A stretch of DNA of 64,000 bases from Roridomyces roridus (GCA_029378245.1 JARKIF010000071.1:106586-170585), one strand, 5' to 3'. Counted from the first letter of the stretch, positions 1 to 12,105 are shown. The notes: generated by a model from the letters alone, not told the origin. Made by a program: numbers and translations.

Positions 1-373
1 TGCAGATTATTTTTGCGTGCAACGACGGACCATCTGCGGAGTGCTTCCACTTTGCATTCGAAATTGGAATGCAACTCATCAACTGCGGTATTACCGTGGT
101 GGACGTATTTCCAAATGGACCCACCACGCGGGGCCCGTCGCCGACGGGCCACCCGGGTCCCGGTCGTCGGTAATTTGGTTCTGGTGAGAAAATAGTCTTG
201 TTCAAATGATAATTCAGTGGTATACAATCCGCCTGTACAACCCTAGTAGTACCCCTAAACACCCAAAGTCCTTTAGACTCTACATACATAATACTTAAAT
301 AGTTGTGTTCACTCCTTCTGGAACGACATCGACTCCTAAGACTCTTTGAGCCTCGGTCTAGTTTGATCAGAAA
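1..373. other. left edge, no gene recognised
   Basis: I see no convincing coding exon here. It lies just downstream of the stop codon of the minus-strand membrane-protein gene and probably holds its 3' untranslated region and terminator. Confidence 0.4.
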
Positions 374-1860
374 CTACAAACTGGCCTTGAGAGTCATCTC
401 GTGATCCCGGGTATACGTAGTCGTGGCCTCGACTTGCACCTCAATGTCGGCGGGGGTCGCCGTATGGTGATGGTGCATGTGACTCAAGTTGAACGAGCGG
501 ACGGTGCCAGCTTGGACACGAAGAGATTCCCTGGCGTTGAGGCTACTGCGGTCAGCATGCGACTCTGATGAACAGGGACGAGGACTCACAAAGCCAGCAT
601 GGAGTTCATGTAGCATTTACTGAGGAGGAAGAACGTCAAAGTGTTGAGGAACGAGGTCGGGTACTTGAGCCCCAGGATGAGCGTGATAATGTTGCAGATT
701 CTGTTCGAAGTGTTCGACTTTCAAACGAATCGCTACGAGGTGGAAAACTTACGTAGTAACCACGCCAGTGTTGATCGTATACACCATGAGTTTGCGCAGT
801 ACGTGGTCCGTCCTGGAAGGAATAAGTCGAGTTGCAAATAGCACGATGAAACTTACTTTTTGAAACCCTTTTGACCGTTCTGGGACAGGTAGAAGATCAT
901 GGCCGTGGCGATGATGATATCCGCCGCGAGCGAGCATGAGAGAGAGGTGGTGGAGAGCCACTGGGATTCATGATGAGCATTCAATACGAAGGCGACGCAT
1001 TCGAAAACGTACAGTGATTTTGGGAATGGCAGTCAGCCCACGGATCATAGCGAGAGCGACGTACACTGCAAGTGGATCAGGTAATCATTCGAACCAACCA
1101 GGGAGAACCCACTCGTCATTGTCACCAAAGAAACTATGGCGAGAATGGCCTGATCAAGAAAAGTTAGTTCGGGTTCGATGTCTTTGGCCGAAGGAACTCA
1201 CGATTACGATAGGGGCGATGAACTCGCGCTTGCCCACTACGAAACAGTTCAAATTTTCGGCTCAGAAAACAAGACCAGGGACACTGACATCTCCAGACAC
1301 GAAGAGCATAAAACCACTGAACTGTCGAACCAATCAGGACAGACATCGCAATCGGAACCTAGCACCAAAGGTTCAAGTACGACTCGAAGACCTCATGGCA
1401 GACACTCACCAAATAAGTCCAGTACGGGGTGAGGAAAATGAACGGATTGCCGAAATTGGCGATGAAGAAGTACCACATGGCGTCGATGTTGAGGATAATG
1501 GCCAAGAGATCGATGAACCTGAATACATAAACCTCCCACTCCAATGGATAAAAACGGATTCTTACGTCAGGAACCCGACCTTAGGAAATATCAATAAAGT
1601 ACAGCAGGGACGGTCGCGACTTACGAGACTAAGGAGCAGCCAGCTGTCCTCTCTTCCATATTTGTCGTAGTAGAGGTAAGTTTGCAGGAGGGTGACGCCG
1701 TAGAAGCTGCTGGGTCTCAGAACAGCCGGCTCTCGGACAGCCGGGGAACGTACATGGCAGAAAGGAGGGCGCCGATCAACATGGGCCCTCCCAGTTGGTC
1801 CATTTCAGCGACGAGGGCGAGGGCCGCGGCGGCGGCAGCAGCGGAGTCCTGGGACGACAT
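374..1860 (-). CDS. DUF6534-family multi-span membrane protein
   Basis: Several short exons on the minus strand join into a protein of roughly 330 residues. It starts MSSQDSAAAAAAALALVAEM, then has a first membrane segment with GGPMLIGALLSA and, after the first intron (exon 1 ends near 1754), FYGVTLLQTYLYYDKYG. This glycine-rich first helix followed by LLQTYLYY is the hallmark of the DUF6534 family of mushrooms. Further hydrophobic stretches (FIDLLAIILNIDAMWYFF, SVLIGSTVQWFYALRVWRL, ADIIIATAMIFYLSQNGQKG, VVTTICNIITLILGL) give about seven helices. The tail ends with NARESLR and a histidine-rich polar segment. Introns follow GTxxGT...AG with the frame kept throughout, so the gene appears intact. 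The family's function is unknown. It is divergent from the acyl-CoA oxidase gene, sharing a 490 bp promoter region. Confidence 0.85.
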
Positions 1861-2351
1861 AGTACGACGACGGTGGGCGAGAAGAGGAGGGGGGTCGGGA
1901 ATCCACTGGACGCGTTTCTGTGATTAAAGTTATGGGCTATATCGGTGCCAAACAGTGGGAATGGAATCCAACTGTATTGCATACGGAAATTGTATTGCGC
2001 AACCATCAGCGAGAAGCGGAATCATCTGTTTTCTCTTCCGGTCAGTTTCCCAGAAAAGGACTCGTGCCGCACCCCCCGCATGATCGGTTGATACATCTGG
2101 ATCTCGTGCAGACATGTCGACTTGCCGTGTGAAACAAGCACAATGTCAGGAACATCTTCATCAGTCAGAACTCAACGGGTGTAGAGATACCCCGCTTCGA
2201 TTCCCAAGTCTGCCACATCATGGCCGCTTGTAGCAACAGCGCGACCCGCCGATTATTCAACGGCGTACTGCCTTTCCCATCTCTGAGTTCAGCCGTCCAT
2301 CCCTAGAGGTATATTAGTAGCCTGGGACAAACACACACCGACCATCGCTCA
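1861..2351. promoter_or_regulatory. divergent intergenic promoter region
   Basis: The start codons of the membrane-protein gene (-) and the acyl-CoA oxidase gene (+) face away from each other across about 490 bp, so both promoters must lie here. A TATA-like TATATTAG sits at about 2310-2317, roughly 35-40 bp before the plus-strand start codon. I see no repeats or insertions in this stretch. Confidence 0.4.
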
Positions 2352-4318
2352 ATGCACAAATCCGCCGCCCTCGCCTCGACTCCCCTCTTCCACACAAACT
2401 CGACTTTCCTGTCGAGCCATGACCGAGTCGCCCTATCTTACGACCGCACTAGGGCTATCGGGGCTCTGCACGGTGAGCTAGTCAGAAATGCCCCTGACAA
2501 CCATTCTGAACGCCGGAATTTTATAGCCCTAAGCGCACAGGACATCCTCACCGTATCTCCGAAATATTGGGAGTATCTGAGGGATCCGATTCACGTCATG
2601 GACGGCGCGGCGGCAACGCTGCTCACCATACATCTCAATCTCTGCATCGGCACTATCGCCATGTTCCCCGAGGGCAAGGAACAACTCTTGAAACGACTTC
2701 TTGCTTTTGAGCTTTCGTGCGTTTGACATGACAACTTGGCTCCGACATCGGCGGGGCTGATGATAGTTTCAGTGGGCAGTACTGCTTGACCGAGGTCGGG
2801 CACGGCTTGGATGCGTACCATCTAGAGACTACTGCGACGCTCCTTCCTACTGGGGAACTTGAGATCAACACACCGAATGAGGCGGCTGCCAAGTAAGTCT
2901 CGTTATCCATTCGTACGTATATTCACTCACCGTTCCTAGATATATGCCGCCGACAACCCCTGCAGGCCTCCCCGGAATCGCCGTCGTCTTCGCTCGCCTG
3001 CTCGTCAATGGGCAGGATCGCGGAGTGAAACCCGTCCTCGTCCCTCTGCACGACGGCCGCAAGATGCACCCAGGCGTCATATCAAAGTAAAATCTCAGCT
3101 ACTAGCGATTCCACTCCGCTGACCGCCGACTTAGACTCCTTTCTCCCCGCGGCGGATCAGGGCCAGTTGACCACGCGCTGACGTACTTCCGACACGTGCG
3201 AGTCCCCGGGTCCTCGCTCTTGGGCAGCCTAGAGAAGGGTGCGGACCCGAAAGGCGCATTTGCACACAACATCTTCCGCGTCGTCGTCGGGACACTGGGC
3301 ATGGGGACCGTCGCGCTGTCGATGATGCGGATCGCGAGTTACATCGCCACCAAATACAGCATGCGCCGTATCGTCGTCGATTCGTTCACGGGGAAACCCA
3401 AGCCCATCATGGCGTTCAGCACACAGAAGACCCCCGTGTTGACTGCCATTGCCCAGACGCTCGTGATGGACGCGTATTGCACCAAAGTCCATCAACTGTG
3501 GTCGACGGGTGGGAGTTCGCTGCAGCAGCATTTCGTCGCGGCTGTGTGGAAGGCTACTATCGTCCCGCATTCCCTTTCGATCTTGTCGAGTTTGGGAGAC
3601 CGGTGTGGCGCACAGGGATTGTTTGAGGTGAATCAGATTTCTATGATGCATGTGAGTACAGATCGAATCATTTTGCGTTTTCGTCTCATCTTTCCTCAGG
3701 CAGATGTGCGAGGCGCTTCAATTGCTGAAGGCGACACGCTGGGAATCTCGATCCGTGAGTTTGTCGATTCGTCTTGTCGAAACATCTGACCATCATCCAG
3801 GCTTTGCAATCGAACTCATCCTCGGAAAAGTGACGCCTCCGCCGCATGCCAGGCCAGAGAGCTTGCTGTCTCGGCACGAACAACAATGGCTTTCAGAACT
3901 CCGGAACATCGTCAAGGGCTCAAAGACTCACCGCAGTAACGCGATAGAGAGCTCGATCCTACCCCGGTGTCAAGAGCTCCTCCAAGCCGTGGGCCACCGC
4001 ATCGCCGTCGACGCAGCCGTAGAGCTCGGAGTTGACCCGTCGGTTGTCGATCTGTATGTCGCAAGCGTCGTCAAGCAGGATGGCGCTTGGTATTCCGAGA
4101 ACTTGGGCCTCACGCAGGAGAAGCAGCGGAGGATGGAGAGGGACGCCGTCGACGCACTGTACCCGAAGCTTGAGTCGTTGTTGGAGAAGTTGGCCATCGC
4201 GGATTATGTGAATGCTCCCATCGTTTCGGATGAAGCGTGGGTGAGCCATGTGCGGGAGCTTCCGGTTTTCCAAAGCGGCAAGGCTGCTGTAGAGGATAGC
4301 GTTCAGTCGCGATTGTAG
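2352..4318 (+). CDS. acyl-CoA oxidase/dehydrogenase-like flavoprotein, peroxisomal
   Basis: Six exons (about 2352-2716, 2773-2892, 2940-3086, 3135-3651, 3700-3754, 3801-4318) join in frame to about 573 residues. Exon 2 begins with SGQYCLTEVGHGLDA, matching the acyl-CoA oxidase/dehydrogenase signature around the flavin site. Downstream come FAHNIFRVVVGTLGMG and a helical C-terminal half, as in this superfamily. The protein ends in SRL, a type 1 peroxisomal targeting tripeptide, so it probably acts in peroxisomal beta-oxidation, oxidising acyl-CoA to trans-2-enoyl-CoA. The length is somewhat short for a canonical peroxisomal acyl-CoA oxidase (usually about 650-700), so a dehydrogenase-like variant is possible. 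All six junctions have usable GT-AG ends, and I see no frame break. Confidence 0.8.
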
Positions 4319-4395
4319 TTTGTATTAGACAGGATTCATCGAATGGCAGAAGACAGTGGGACACTGGTCGGGTCGGGATGATGGTGGTCATATGG

Positions 4396-5980
4396 GCGAT
4401 ATAGCGTGCAAAAAGTATTTGCGGCAACTTTTCGATTTTTGGTCTGATTTCACTGACAACTTATATCTTTTGCGATACAACTTGGATTTGCACGGATGCA
4501 ACTTACAACTTTGCTACTACAACTTCACACGTGGACAACTACAACTTGAGCTTGAAGACAACATCTCTTAAAATGGCCTTTTGGCAACTCCAGTCACTTG
4601 CCCAGAGTTGGAACCAGAAATCTTTCAGATAAATATAGAGGTGCCGGGCCAGTGGCAGGGAGCCCCCGGCCGGGCTCTGCAGATATATCCGAGTCCATAG
4701 ACTTATTTCAGAATTCTTCCCTGTTGTTTGAAGTCCTACGGATGAATAATGAGAGCACAATCCGAGTCCACTGTTGAACTGGGCTATTTCAAAGCTATTC
4801 AAAGAGAGATCTCAGATTGTCCAGTGACCAAACCTGAGGGGAGCCTTGGGAGGAGCGAAACTTTTGTCTCATCAATGTATTCAGTGAAATTGGTGCCGTG
4901 CCCCTGCCGTCCTCCGAGTCTGCCCTCGGCCATTGATCCGCTGGCTCGCCCGGGCCCCAGTGAGTTCAACTTCTCGGAAAGGATCCTGTTCAAGCTTGAG
5001 TAGCTTTAGAAAACTCACACGTATTATGCACCTTTGCCGGGATGCTCATTGATGAGGTGAAATCACATCAGCGCACCAGTGGGAATGTCGGCGGTGGATC
5101 GGCGGTCACCGGCATGTTCAATTACAATTGACTCCCAATCTCATGTGTTGGTGAAGTGGTGGAGGTGGCTTCTGCTATGGTAAATCAGCAGGTATTTTAT
5201 GATTCCCTGTATGATGCTGAAAAGCATGAGATGTTTCAAGGACTTCAATCCGGGCCCCTGGCCCGCCCTGAGACTTCGCTCAGTCAATCAGTAATCACGC
5301 ACACAGAATTTGGGGATAGACTTAACCATTCATGATTAATATTTCATTGGTATCCTCGAGCTCAAAGAGTAGTGCTGAGCTACATAAGATCTGCAATGGC
5401 CCTGATTCCGGTGGTCGGTTGAACCATTCAATCTGAATGGTGAAAAAGACCATCAGAGAGACAGCACAAACTCTCTATGAACTCAATTGCTCTTGCTCCT
5501 TGAGTTGCAACCCCGCTAGAACCTATAAAAGCTCTCCCTGGCACTCAACATCATCCGAGTCACCTCACTAGGTGAATCATTGAAATCATCGAATTTCAAT
5601 GATTTCATGGCTCTCCGTATTCATACCCATTACCCCCTCCCATGCAGCCATGGGCTCATCAATAATTAGAGGAAATCCAACAGGCATCGGCCCAGATAGA
5701 CAAATACTATGACCCAGCTGCGGCGGCCGGCCGGCTGTGGCCGCTACCGGCAGACCAACTCCGATGATGGAATCAAGTTGAGGCAAGGTTGAGGCAAGGA
5801 CGTGTTGCCGGAATTGATACTTGGAAAATGTTCAAATCCAAGTTGCTCCTCCCAAATAGTGAGTTGTTGTTGCATTCCATGAAGTTGCAGTCCAGGAAGT
5901 TCAAGTTGTGTTGCTCGAAACTGAAGTTGTAGTTGCATTTTGGGTTGAAGTTGCAAAAACTTTTTGCACAATATATCTGC
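4396..5980. mobile_element. 1.6 kb non-autonomous DNA transposon with CAACTT subterminal repeats
   Basis: The ends are inverted repeats. The left end reads GCGATATAGCGTGCAAAAAG and the reverse complement of the right end reads GCAGATATATTGTGCAAAAAG. Both are flanked by CATATGG (4389-4395 and 5981-5987), an apparent 7 bp target duplication. About 170 bp inside each end the hexamer CAACTT recurs many times, on the plus strand at the left (about 4427-4555) and on the minus strand at the right (about 5830-5960), so the motifs face inward. No transposase or other coding sequence is visible inside. The interior contains GGGCC-rich patches. The superfamily is not assigned because the TIR and the 7 bp duplication do not decide it. 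Confidence 0.75.
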
Positions 5981-6071
5981 CATATGGTCAAGAGGAACGG
6001 CCGATGATAGCCGAACGCAATTGACTCAGCCGAATTGCACTGCCGGCCACGTCCTCTTGCTTTCGTCCTCC

Positions 6072-7256
6072 ATGGCGCACCACATCTTCATCCCAAAGGC
6101 GCCCATGATCCCACCCGCTCCCTGTTTCATTGGCGAGCTGGCTCAAGAACTCGTGGACTGCATCATCGACTTTTGCCAAATGGCGGATCGCAAACGCATC
6201 GGCTCATATGGCCTCGTCTGCAAGCGCTGGCTGCCTCGGAGTCGATACCACCTCTTTACGACGGTATATCTGGACTCCTTCAGCCTGGCGGACTACATCC
6301 GCCTCGTCGACGGGTCGACGCTGCCCATCCTGTCCTTCACACAGCATCTCCACCTCTTCACGGGCCGTGCACCACTCGATGAATGGCTTCTCCACCGACT
6401 CAACCCCTCTACCAGCCTCACCTCGGTGTCCATTACAGTTGACGTCTACCGGAGCTCCCCGGGTCAGGGCATCACCGACCAACTCAAGTACCTCGACTCC
6501 CTCGCCACGCATCTGCGTCGCCTCGCCGCTGCGCCCATAAAGAAACTCGCTCTCGACCTCTCGGTCACCACAGAGATTCCCCTCTCGACGCTGGGTGGCC
6601 TCGTCTCATGCGTGCCTACAGTAAAGACGCTCAGTATCACCACAAATAGCGCCTTTCTGAGGACAACGGCCGCGGGCGTTCTGGACCTGGCTCGGCTACA
6701 CGAGTTGGAGATTGACGCACCGGAATGTGGAGCACGGTTCCTCGCCTGGGCGAATACACTGCCCTCCCTTCGTGTGATGAAGGTCCGTGGGTGGCTGAAC
6801 GAGGGACAAGATGCACCCATCAAAACGTTCTTTGCCCGTGTAGGTGCGGGTCTAGAGGCACTCGAGCTGGGTATCACGGCGTTGGCATGGGAAGGTGCGT
6901 TCCTTTACTGTCCCTCCGTCCTATTCACTGAAAACGGTATAGCTGTACGCACACACTACCAAGACATCCTCGTACATTGCACCGCCCTCCGGCACCTCAC
7001 CCTCAAATGCGACTACCCCGCACAGACGCTGGACCTCCTCCCTTTCCTCCCCGCCCCCGAAGACGCTGGTGAAGGACTCGCTCTGACGATAGTCGTGAGC
7101 GCGCACGGGGCACAAGACCATTGGGCACGGATCGACGCTGCACTCGTCGATGCCGATGTCAGCATCTCGCGGTTCACGGTGCGGAGTGTGTTCGGTGCTG
7201 AGCTGAGTAGTAAGACGAGGATGCCGCTTGCTGCGAGGCGCGGCATACTCGGATAG
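6072..7256 (+). CDS. F-box/LRR-like protein
   Basis: The start is taken at the ATG at 6072 (MAHHIFIPKAP). An upstream in-frame ATG lies inside the transposon end and is unlikely to be native. Residues 20-60 carry the F-box pattern: an ELAQELVDCIIDFC helix, then GSYGLVCKRWLPRSRYHLF. The rest is leucine-rich, as in mushroom F-box proteins that hand substrates to SCF ubiquitin ligases. An in-frame 48 bp stretch at 6895-6942 has strong GTGCGT...TATAG ends and is probably an intron, giving about 378 residues instead of 394. The gene starts about 90 bp after a transposon end, so its original promoter has probably been displaced. It shares its layout with the F-box gene at 47.8 kb. Confidence 0.75.
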   Translation: MAHHIFIPKAPMIPPAPCFIGELAQELVDCIIDFCQMADRKRIGSYGLVCKRWLPRSRYHLFTTVYLDSFSLADYIRLVDGSTLPILSFTQHLHLFTGRAPLDEWLLHRLNPSTSLTSVSITVDVYRSSPGQGITDQLKYLDSLATHLRRLAAAPIKKLALDLSVTTEIPLSTLGGLVSCVPTVKTLSITTNSAFLRTTAAGVLDLARLHELEIDAPECGARFLAWANTLPSLRVMKVRGWLNEGQDAPIKTFFARVGAGLEALELGITALAWEGAFLYCPSVLFTENGIAVRTHYQDILVHCTALRHLTLKCDYPAQTLDLLPFLPAPEDAGEGLALTIVVSAHGAQDHWARIDAALVDADVSISRFTVRSVFGAELSSKTRMPLAARRGILG

Positions 7257-8166
7257 ACGGGACTGATTTATAGGCGAGTGTAGATCTTTCGTACCTGGGA
7301 GTGCTAACTTTCCGTCAGATTTATGTGTAATTTATGTCACCATAGTGTACGCAATCGCTATTGGAAAATGACCCCACAAGCCCTTTGGCATAATCGTTTA
7401 CTCTATTCCCCAATGTCAGGGCTGTACTGAAGGTAGTGAGCTCAGCATTGCGTATATCCTCCTGTCAGGCGGACGGCCGTTCGACTCGGCTCTCCGTCTT
7501 CTGCAAGTATTGGATCACCCCCTTTTCTTTTGACTCGCCGCGTCCTTCGCGCATGGAGGATTCCTGAAATGTTTCATTCTCCAACAGACAGCAGCCGTCG
7601 TCGCGCACTCGCTATCCATTGTAACTCCGAGGTTCGGCTCAGGAAGTGGCGGTATGAGCACAAACGACGATAAGGCTTGACAGTGCTGGCGCTCATCCAC
7701 TCTGCCTGCGAGTTGGTTCCGTTCGGCTCGGGTCCGAGCCTTTGCGTTCCCAGCGAAGACGAAGGTATTTTATCCCGTTTCTTCCAGTCTCACTTAGCGT
7801 CCCGATTTATAGCTTTTTTTGTTTCCGCAAGATCAGGTCTCGGCTACGCGCTCCGCCGGAGCAGAACTTGGGTGATGCAATGCGATGTATCTCTGCTCTG
7901 TGCACATCAGCGGCCTGGTGGGACCACATCTCCTGACGTGAGCATGTTGAGACATCGGAGAGTTTGCTGACTATCCAGTCCCAAAAGTCCTCTGAATCCC
8001 TGCATCCCTGCGTGGGCGCCGCAGGTGTCCAGGTTCGTCAAGGCAACTTGAACCAGGCCGTGGCGCCCAATGCCAAGAATGAATAGCAATCAGCAATGTA
8101 TTTTCTCACACGGGGAATAATCCCCTTGTTTCTTTCTCTTTCTCTCTTCCTCCTACTACCACGTCC
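7257..8166. other. intergenic, nothing recognised
   Basis: Between the F-box stop codon and the copper radical oxidase remnant I see only short open frames with no family resemblance. A pyrimidine-rich run (about 8125-8155) lies just before the oxidase start region, as is common before fungal translation starts. Confidence 0.4.
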
Positions 8167-9365
8167 ATGAGGGCTGCTCCCCTCTTTTCATCCTGCCATG
8201 CCTGGCTCCTACGATCTTTGCTGCCAAAGCTGGCTCCTTTGAAGTTCTCGGCGATACCCTGGTCAGCGCGATGATGGTGCGTACTTTACTACGGACGCCT
8301 CCGGACTTGTTTCCCCGCATTGACTCTTTCTCCGAAATGCACTAGCTCTTTCTCGGGAACAACGACAAAGTGTACATTATGGACAAGGCTGAGGCGAATG
8401 CTGCTCAGGTTAATGGCCACCCGGTGAGTCCGAATTGCTCGTGGATCGCGCGCCGGAATGCTAACCTCGGTGTGAGGCGTGGGGCTCAGTCTGGTACGTT
8501 TCCTCCCTGTCTGAGATGCTGCAAGCTCAATAGGGACGAACAGGGACCTCAACACGAACAAAGCCGAGGTCATGGACATGAAAACGAATACTTTCTGCAG
8601 TTCAGGTCAGTTTGAATCGTATATTGGGAGGCTGGCGCACCAGTAGAGCTCCCAAATTGACACCCTGTATCCTCCCAAGGACCTCACGGCGCCACTTGGC
8701 AAAAATATCGAGCCCTTGATCTCGGCCGACACGTCTGCCCCGACCTTATCTTACCAGTCATTGACCACCATCCCAGGTCATCATCTTCCCAACGGTTCTT
8801 TCGCTACGTTCGGAGGCAATGGAGCAATCGGACCCGATGCTTCGCGAGGGTCTGAAGGCTACGCCGACGACCCCCACTCAGCGAGTTGGGACTCGGTGGG
8901 ATAAAATTTTGTTTTTTTATCATGGACCGTCGCTGAACGGAAGCTCAGGTATATCAGGATTTCGACGGTGCCAAGTCGACAAGGATTCTCAACCCATGCA
9001 CAAGCGACCAAGACATGTCTGACCCGGCATGTCAATGGTTCGATGACCCGAGCGTACTGTCAATGCAGGCCAAGCGATGGTATTCCGCCGCCAAGGCATT
9101 GGCTGATGGAACGATCACCATGATTGGTGGGTTTATAGACGGAGGTGCGTTTTTTCGAACCGAAATTGTTGCAACACCCAACGTTTGGCAGGGTACATCC
9201 TTCGATCCTACCCCAACACGGATCCTACTACTGGCGCCGAACTGAGCTACGAATTCTTCCCGTCCAACGGCCAGCCTCCACAAGATCTCCCATTCCTTCA
9301 CAAGACTTCTGGACTGAATGCCTACCCGCACGCTTTCCTGCTCAAGTATGTGTCTTGGTTGAATA

Positions 9366-9990
9366 ATGAGTGGCATGCTGACCGGTTCCGTTACACACCC
9401 AATGTTATTCCAGCTGGATTCCAGCTGAGGTCGATGTCTGATCCATATGAGATACCCAGCCGAACACGACATGTAGTCCAGCTGGCGTCCAGACTTTCCG
9501 TCGAATGGACTCCAGCTGGATCCAGGTTGAGCTGGAACCAGCTGGATACCCCGATGGCAGCCAGGTAGGTCCTTAGCTTGAGTACGGCTGGGGATGCACA
9601 TTATCATGAGGCTTTTCCATATCCATATACTGTATATTCATCTTACTGGGCCTTGCATACACCTTCGTCCAGCCTTCGTCCGAGCTTACTGCAATCATGG
9701 GCCTCCGAGTTCGGAAGTTCCTAGCTTCATTGACAATTCACCAGTGACGCCTCCGGAGATGCGGAAATATTATACATTGCTCCTGGCTTCCACCAGAAAG
9801 TGTCGACCGGCTATCAGCTGGGGACTACCTGGACTCCAGGTGATTTGATCAGCCGAACGACCACCTGAATCCCAGGTAGGTACAGCCTGGTACCCAGTTC
9901 GACTACCCAGCTGGTCCAGCTGGAATGTTCAGCTGGAACGGGCATGGCAACCATTTGGGGGTGTAGTTCTGGCAAGATGTTCCTGCAAGC
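9366..9990. repeat. CAGCTGG-rich insertion inside the oxidase remnant
   Basis: This roughly 600 bp stretch sits where the oxidase should have a short intron between HAFLLK and MFLQAN. Both flanks are packed with CCAGCTGG/CAGCTGGA motifs: about 9408-9545 and 9808-9940, more than ten occurrences in all. The two flanks show loose inverted similarity (GGCATGCTGACCGGTTCCG against GCCATGCCCGTTCC read in reverse). It looks like a non-autonomous DNA element, but I could not fix the exact ends or a target duplication. No coding sequence is seen. Confidence 0.55.
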
Positions 9991-10879
9991 TAATCTGTCA
10001 ACCAGTAAGCCCGTATCCCATTCTCACCGCCTTGCCAACCTAAAATTCAGCGATCTGGGATTACAACGCCAACACGGAGACTGATTTACCTGACATGCCG
10101 AATGGAGTTGTTCGTGGTATGTTCAACTAAACTCGTACAATGGTTCAAACTGATTTTATTATGCAGTGTACCCGGCCAGCGCTGCTACCGCCATGCTTCC
10201 GATGACTCCAGCCAACAACTACTCTCAAACCATCATCTTCTGCGGTGGATCCGACATGGACGACGAAGCATGGGGCAACTTTGTTTCGCCCTCGATCGCA
10301 ACTTGGTATTACCCCGCATCCAAGGATTATAAGAGCATTTTTCACAACAAATAAAATGGTTGAGATTCCGAGTGAAGGTATTGACCTTGTGGGGAATGGT
10401 TTGGGATTTTTGCCGTGATTGAGCCCGATGGTTCAAGGTTTGGAGGATGGTTTATCTTTGAGCTTGATGGTCTGGGCCTCTTTGCTCGGCTTGCTTCAAG
10501 GTTTTCAGTTCCAACCAGCTGGTTAGTGGATGTGCTTCCAGCTGCATGGTTCCGAGTTCAGACTCAGTAAGTACTAGTGCCCAATCAAGGTGCAAGTATG
10601 GGTCTTCCCGTGACACTGTCCAACTCACATCGAAATTCGGATCAAACGAAACATTCTGACGTCGGCCCGAGATTCGGCTCAGTGTGATGTCTCCAGAAAT
10701 ATGACCCAAAGTCCGAAGGGAACTTGTAAACTGATAACTCTAGAGAGAGCATCGAAAAAGTTATTGCTCCGAGTCGAACCACCCAGAGTCGGATGGGGGA
10801 TGATTGGTCTCCAGTTGTGTCCCACGGTTCAATGTTTTTGGATGTGCCACCCCGGCTGAGCAGAGGCAGTGATGTGCGT

Positions 10880-11072
10880 TGTTGAATTTGACAACTGATC
10901 TAATACAGGAGCTGGGGGACTTGCACTTGCAAGCCCCCGTATATATACTACATGCAATGCTGCGCCGCAGCTCTGCGCAGACTACGGCGCAGCCGTAGAA
11001 GCAAATACACGGCGTTCTAAATACTCCCAGGCCCGTGGTTTCTCCGTTCACACAGCGGGCCTATTCCCAACA
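10880..11072 (-). repeat. 3' LTR of the Gag-only element
   Basis: This is the 193 bp left-hand copy, flanked outside by TGCGT and ending in TGTTG/CAACA inverted tips. It contains a GCGCC/GCGCAG-rich patch near 10959-10996. By eye it matches the copy at 12118-12310 throughout. Confidence 0.9.
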
Positions 11073-11141
11073 CTCCCACTGGACCGCTGTGTGCCAAAGA
11101 CAATAAAAATGAAAGCTCCCACTGAAGTGAAATACAGTCCA

Positions 11142-11969
11142 TCAAAAAGCAATAGTGTCCACATACGCAATCGCCGTCGATGTAGGTGCAGTCCCGCGAG
11201 ACATGAAAGGATTCGGCACAAGTGGGCCGGGCTCGGGGCATTCGGTCTGGAAGTGGCCGAGCTTCTGGCACTTGAAACAAGTCACTCGCAACTTGTCCCG
11301 GTACGTGCGAGCAGCAAGCACAGTCGCAGGTCCGGGAGATGCCGAAGCAGAGACCATCTCGTCGGGGTACTCGGCCTCCTGGCGGAGTTCCTCGTTGAGC
11401 AATCGACCAATCACAAAATCAAGGTCATCCTTTTTCGAATGCGCGTCCAAGGAAATGATCAAGGTGTCGTAAGCAGGGGGGAGGGACATCAACAGTGTCG
11501 CGATGATCTGCGCGTCCGACGGCTTGTCTTGATAAAGCCTGCCGAGCTTCTCGGCATGTGCGCGGATGCCGCCAATATGCGCCCGCATCGTGGAGCGGTC
11601 ACCAGACTTGCGGAGGGAGTAAAATTTCCTCCAGGCCACCACAACCCCTCCCAACCCGGAGCTCTGATGTGTCTCCCTCAAGCGGTCCCACATTCCCGCG
11701 GGATCCTCCTCGAAGTCACGGATATGGGCAAACTGGGACGGATCAAGTCGGCCAATGATCGTCGCCGTCGCAACATCTCGTCTGGCAACCCACGCCTTGA
11801 CAGCCTTGCTGTTCGGGCCACTAACCGGACAGGTCTCCGTACCCAATGTGACCTCCAACACACCTTTCCTCCGCAGATCCGCCCTCGTCTCGAATTCCCA
11901 ATCATCATACTTCACATTGTCCGCCAACTTCAATCCACCCTTCGTATTCACAGCTCGTTCGTCGTCCAT
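11142..11969 (-). CDS. copia-type Gag polyprotein with zinc knuckle
   Basis: This is a single 275-residue open frame. Residues about 15-200 show the DUF4219/UBN2 layout of copia Gag: LADNVKYDDWEFETRADLRR near the start, then KAWVARRDVATATIIGRLDP, AGMWDRLRETHQSSG, and an LMSLPPAYDTLIISLDA motif. Near residue 240 lies CFKCQKLGHFQTEC, a C-x2-C-x4-H-x4-C zinc knuckle for RNA binding. The protein should assemble virus-like particles that package the element RNA. A stop codon follows shortly after the knuckle with no pol region, so the enzymes must come in trans. The frame is free of stops, consistent with recent activity. Confidence 0.9.
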   Translation of the reverse strand: MDDERAVNTKGGLKLADNVKYDDWEFETRADLRRKGVLEVTLGTETCPVSGPNSKAVKAWVARRDVATATIIGRLDPSQFAHIRDFEEDPAGMWDRLRETHQSSGLGGVVVAWRKFYSLRKSGDRSTMRAHIGGIRAHAEKLGRLYQDKPSDAQIIATLLMSLPPAYDTLIISLDAHSKKDDLDFVIGRLLNEELRQEAEYPDEMVSASASPGPATVLAARTYRDKLRVTCFKCQKLGHFQTECPEPGPLVPNPFMSRGTAPTSTAIAYVDTIAF

Positions 11970-12105
11970 CGTCGGTTCGTCAGTTCAATTCGTCGGTTCT
12001 TCGGTTCAATTCGTCGGTTCGGTTTCGTCGGTTCGTCGGTCCACAGCAATACCGTGCAGCGCGGGAGCGGAAGAGAGGAGGTTGTCAAGGTAGGACTATT
12101 GTGCG

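Noticed and set aside
5964..6071. Upstream ATG as the F-box start
   Set aside because: It lies inside the terminal repeat of the inserted transposon; the ATG at 6072 gives a normal N-terminus for the family.
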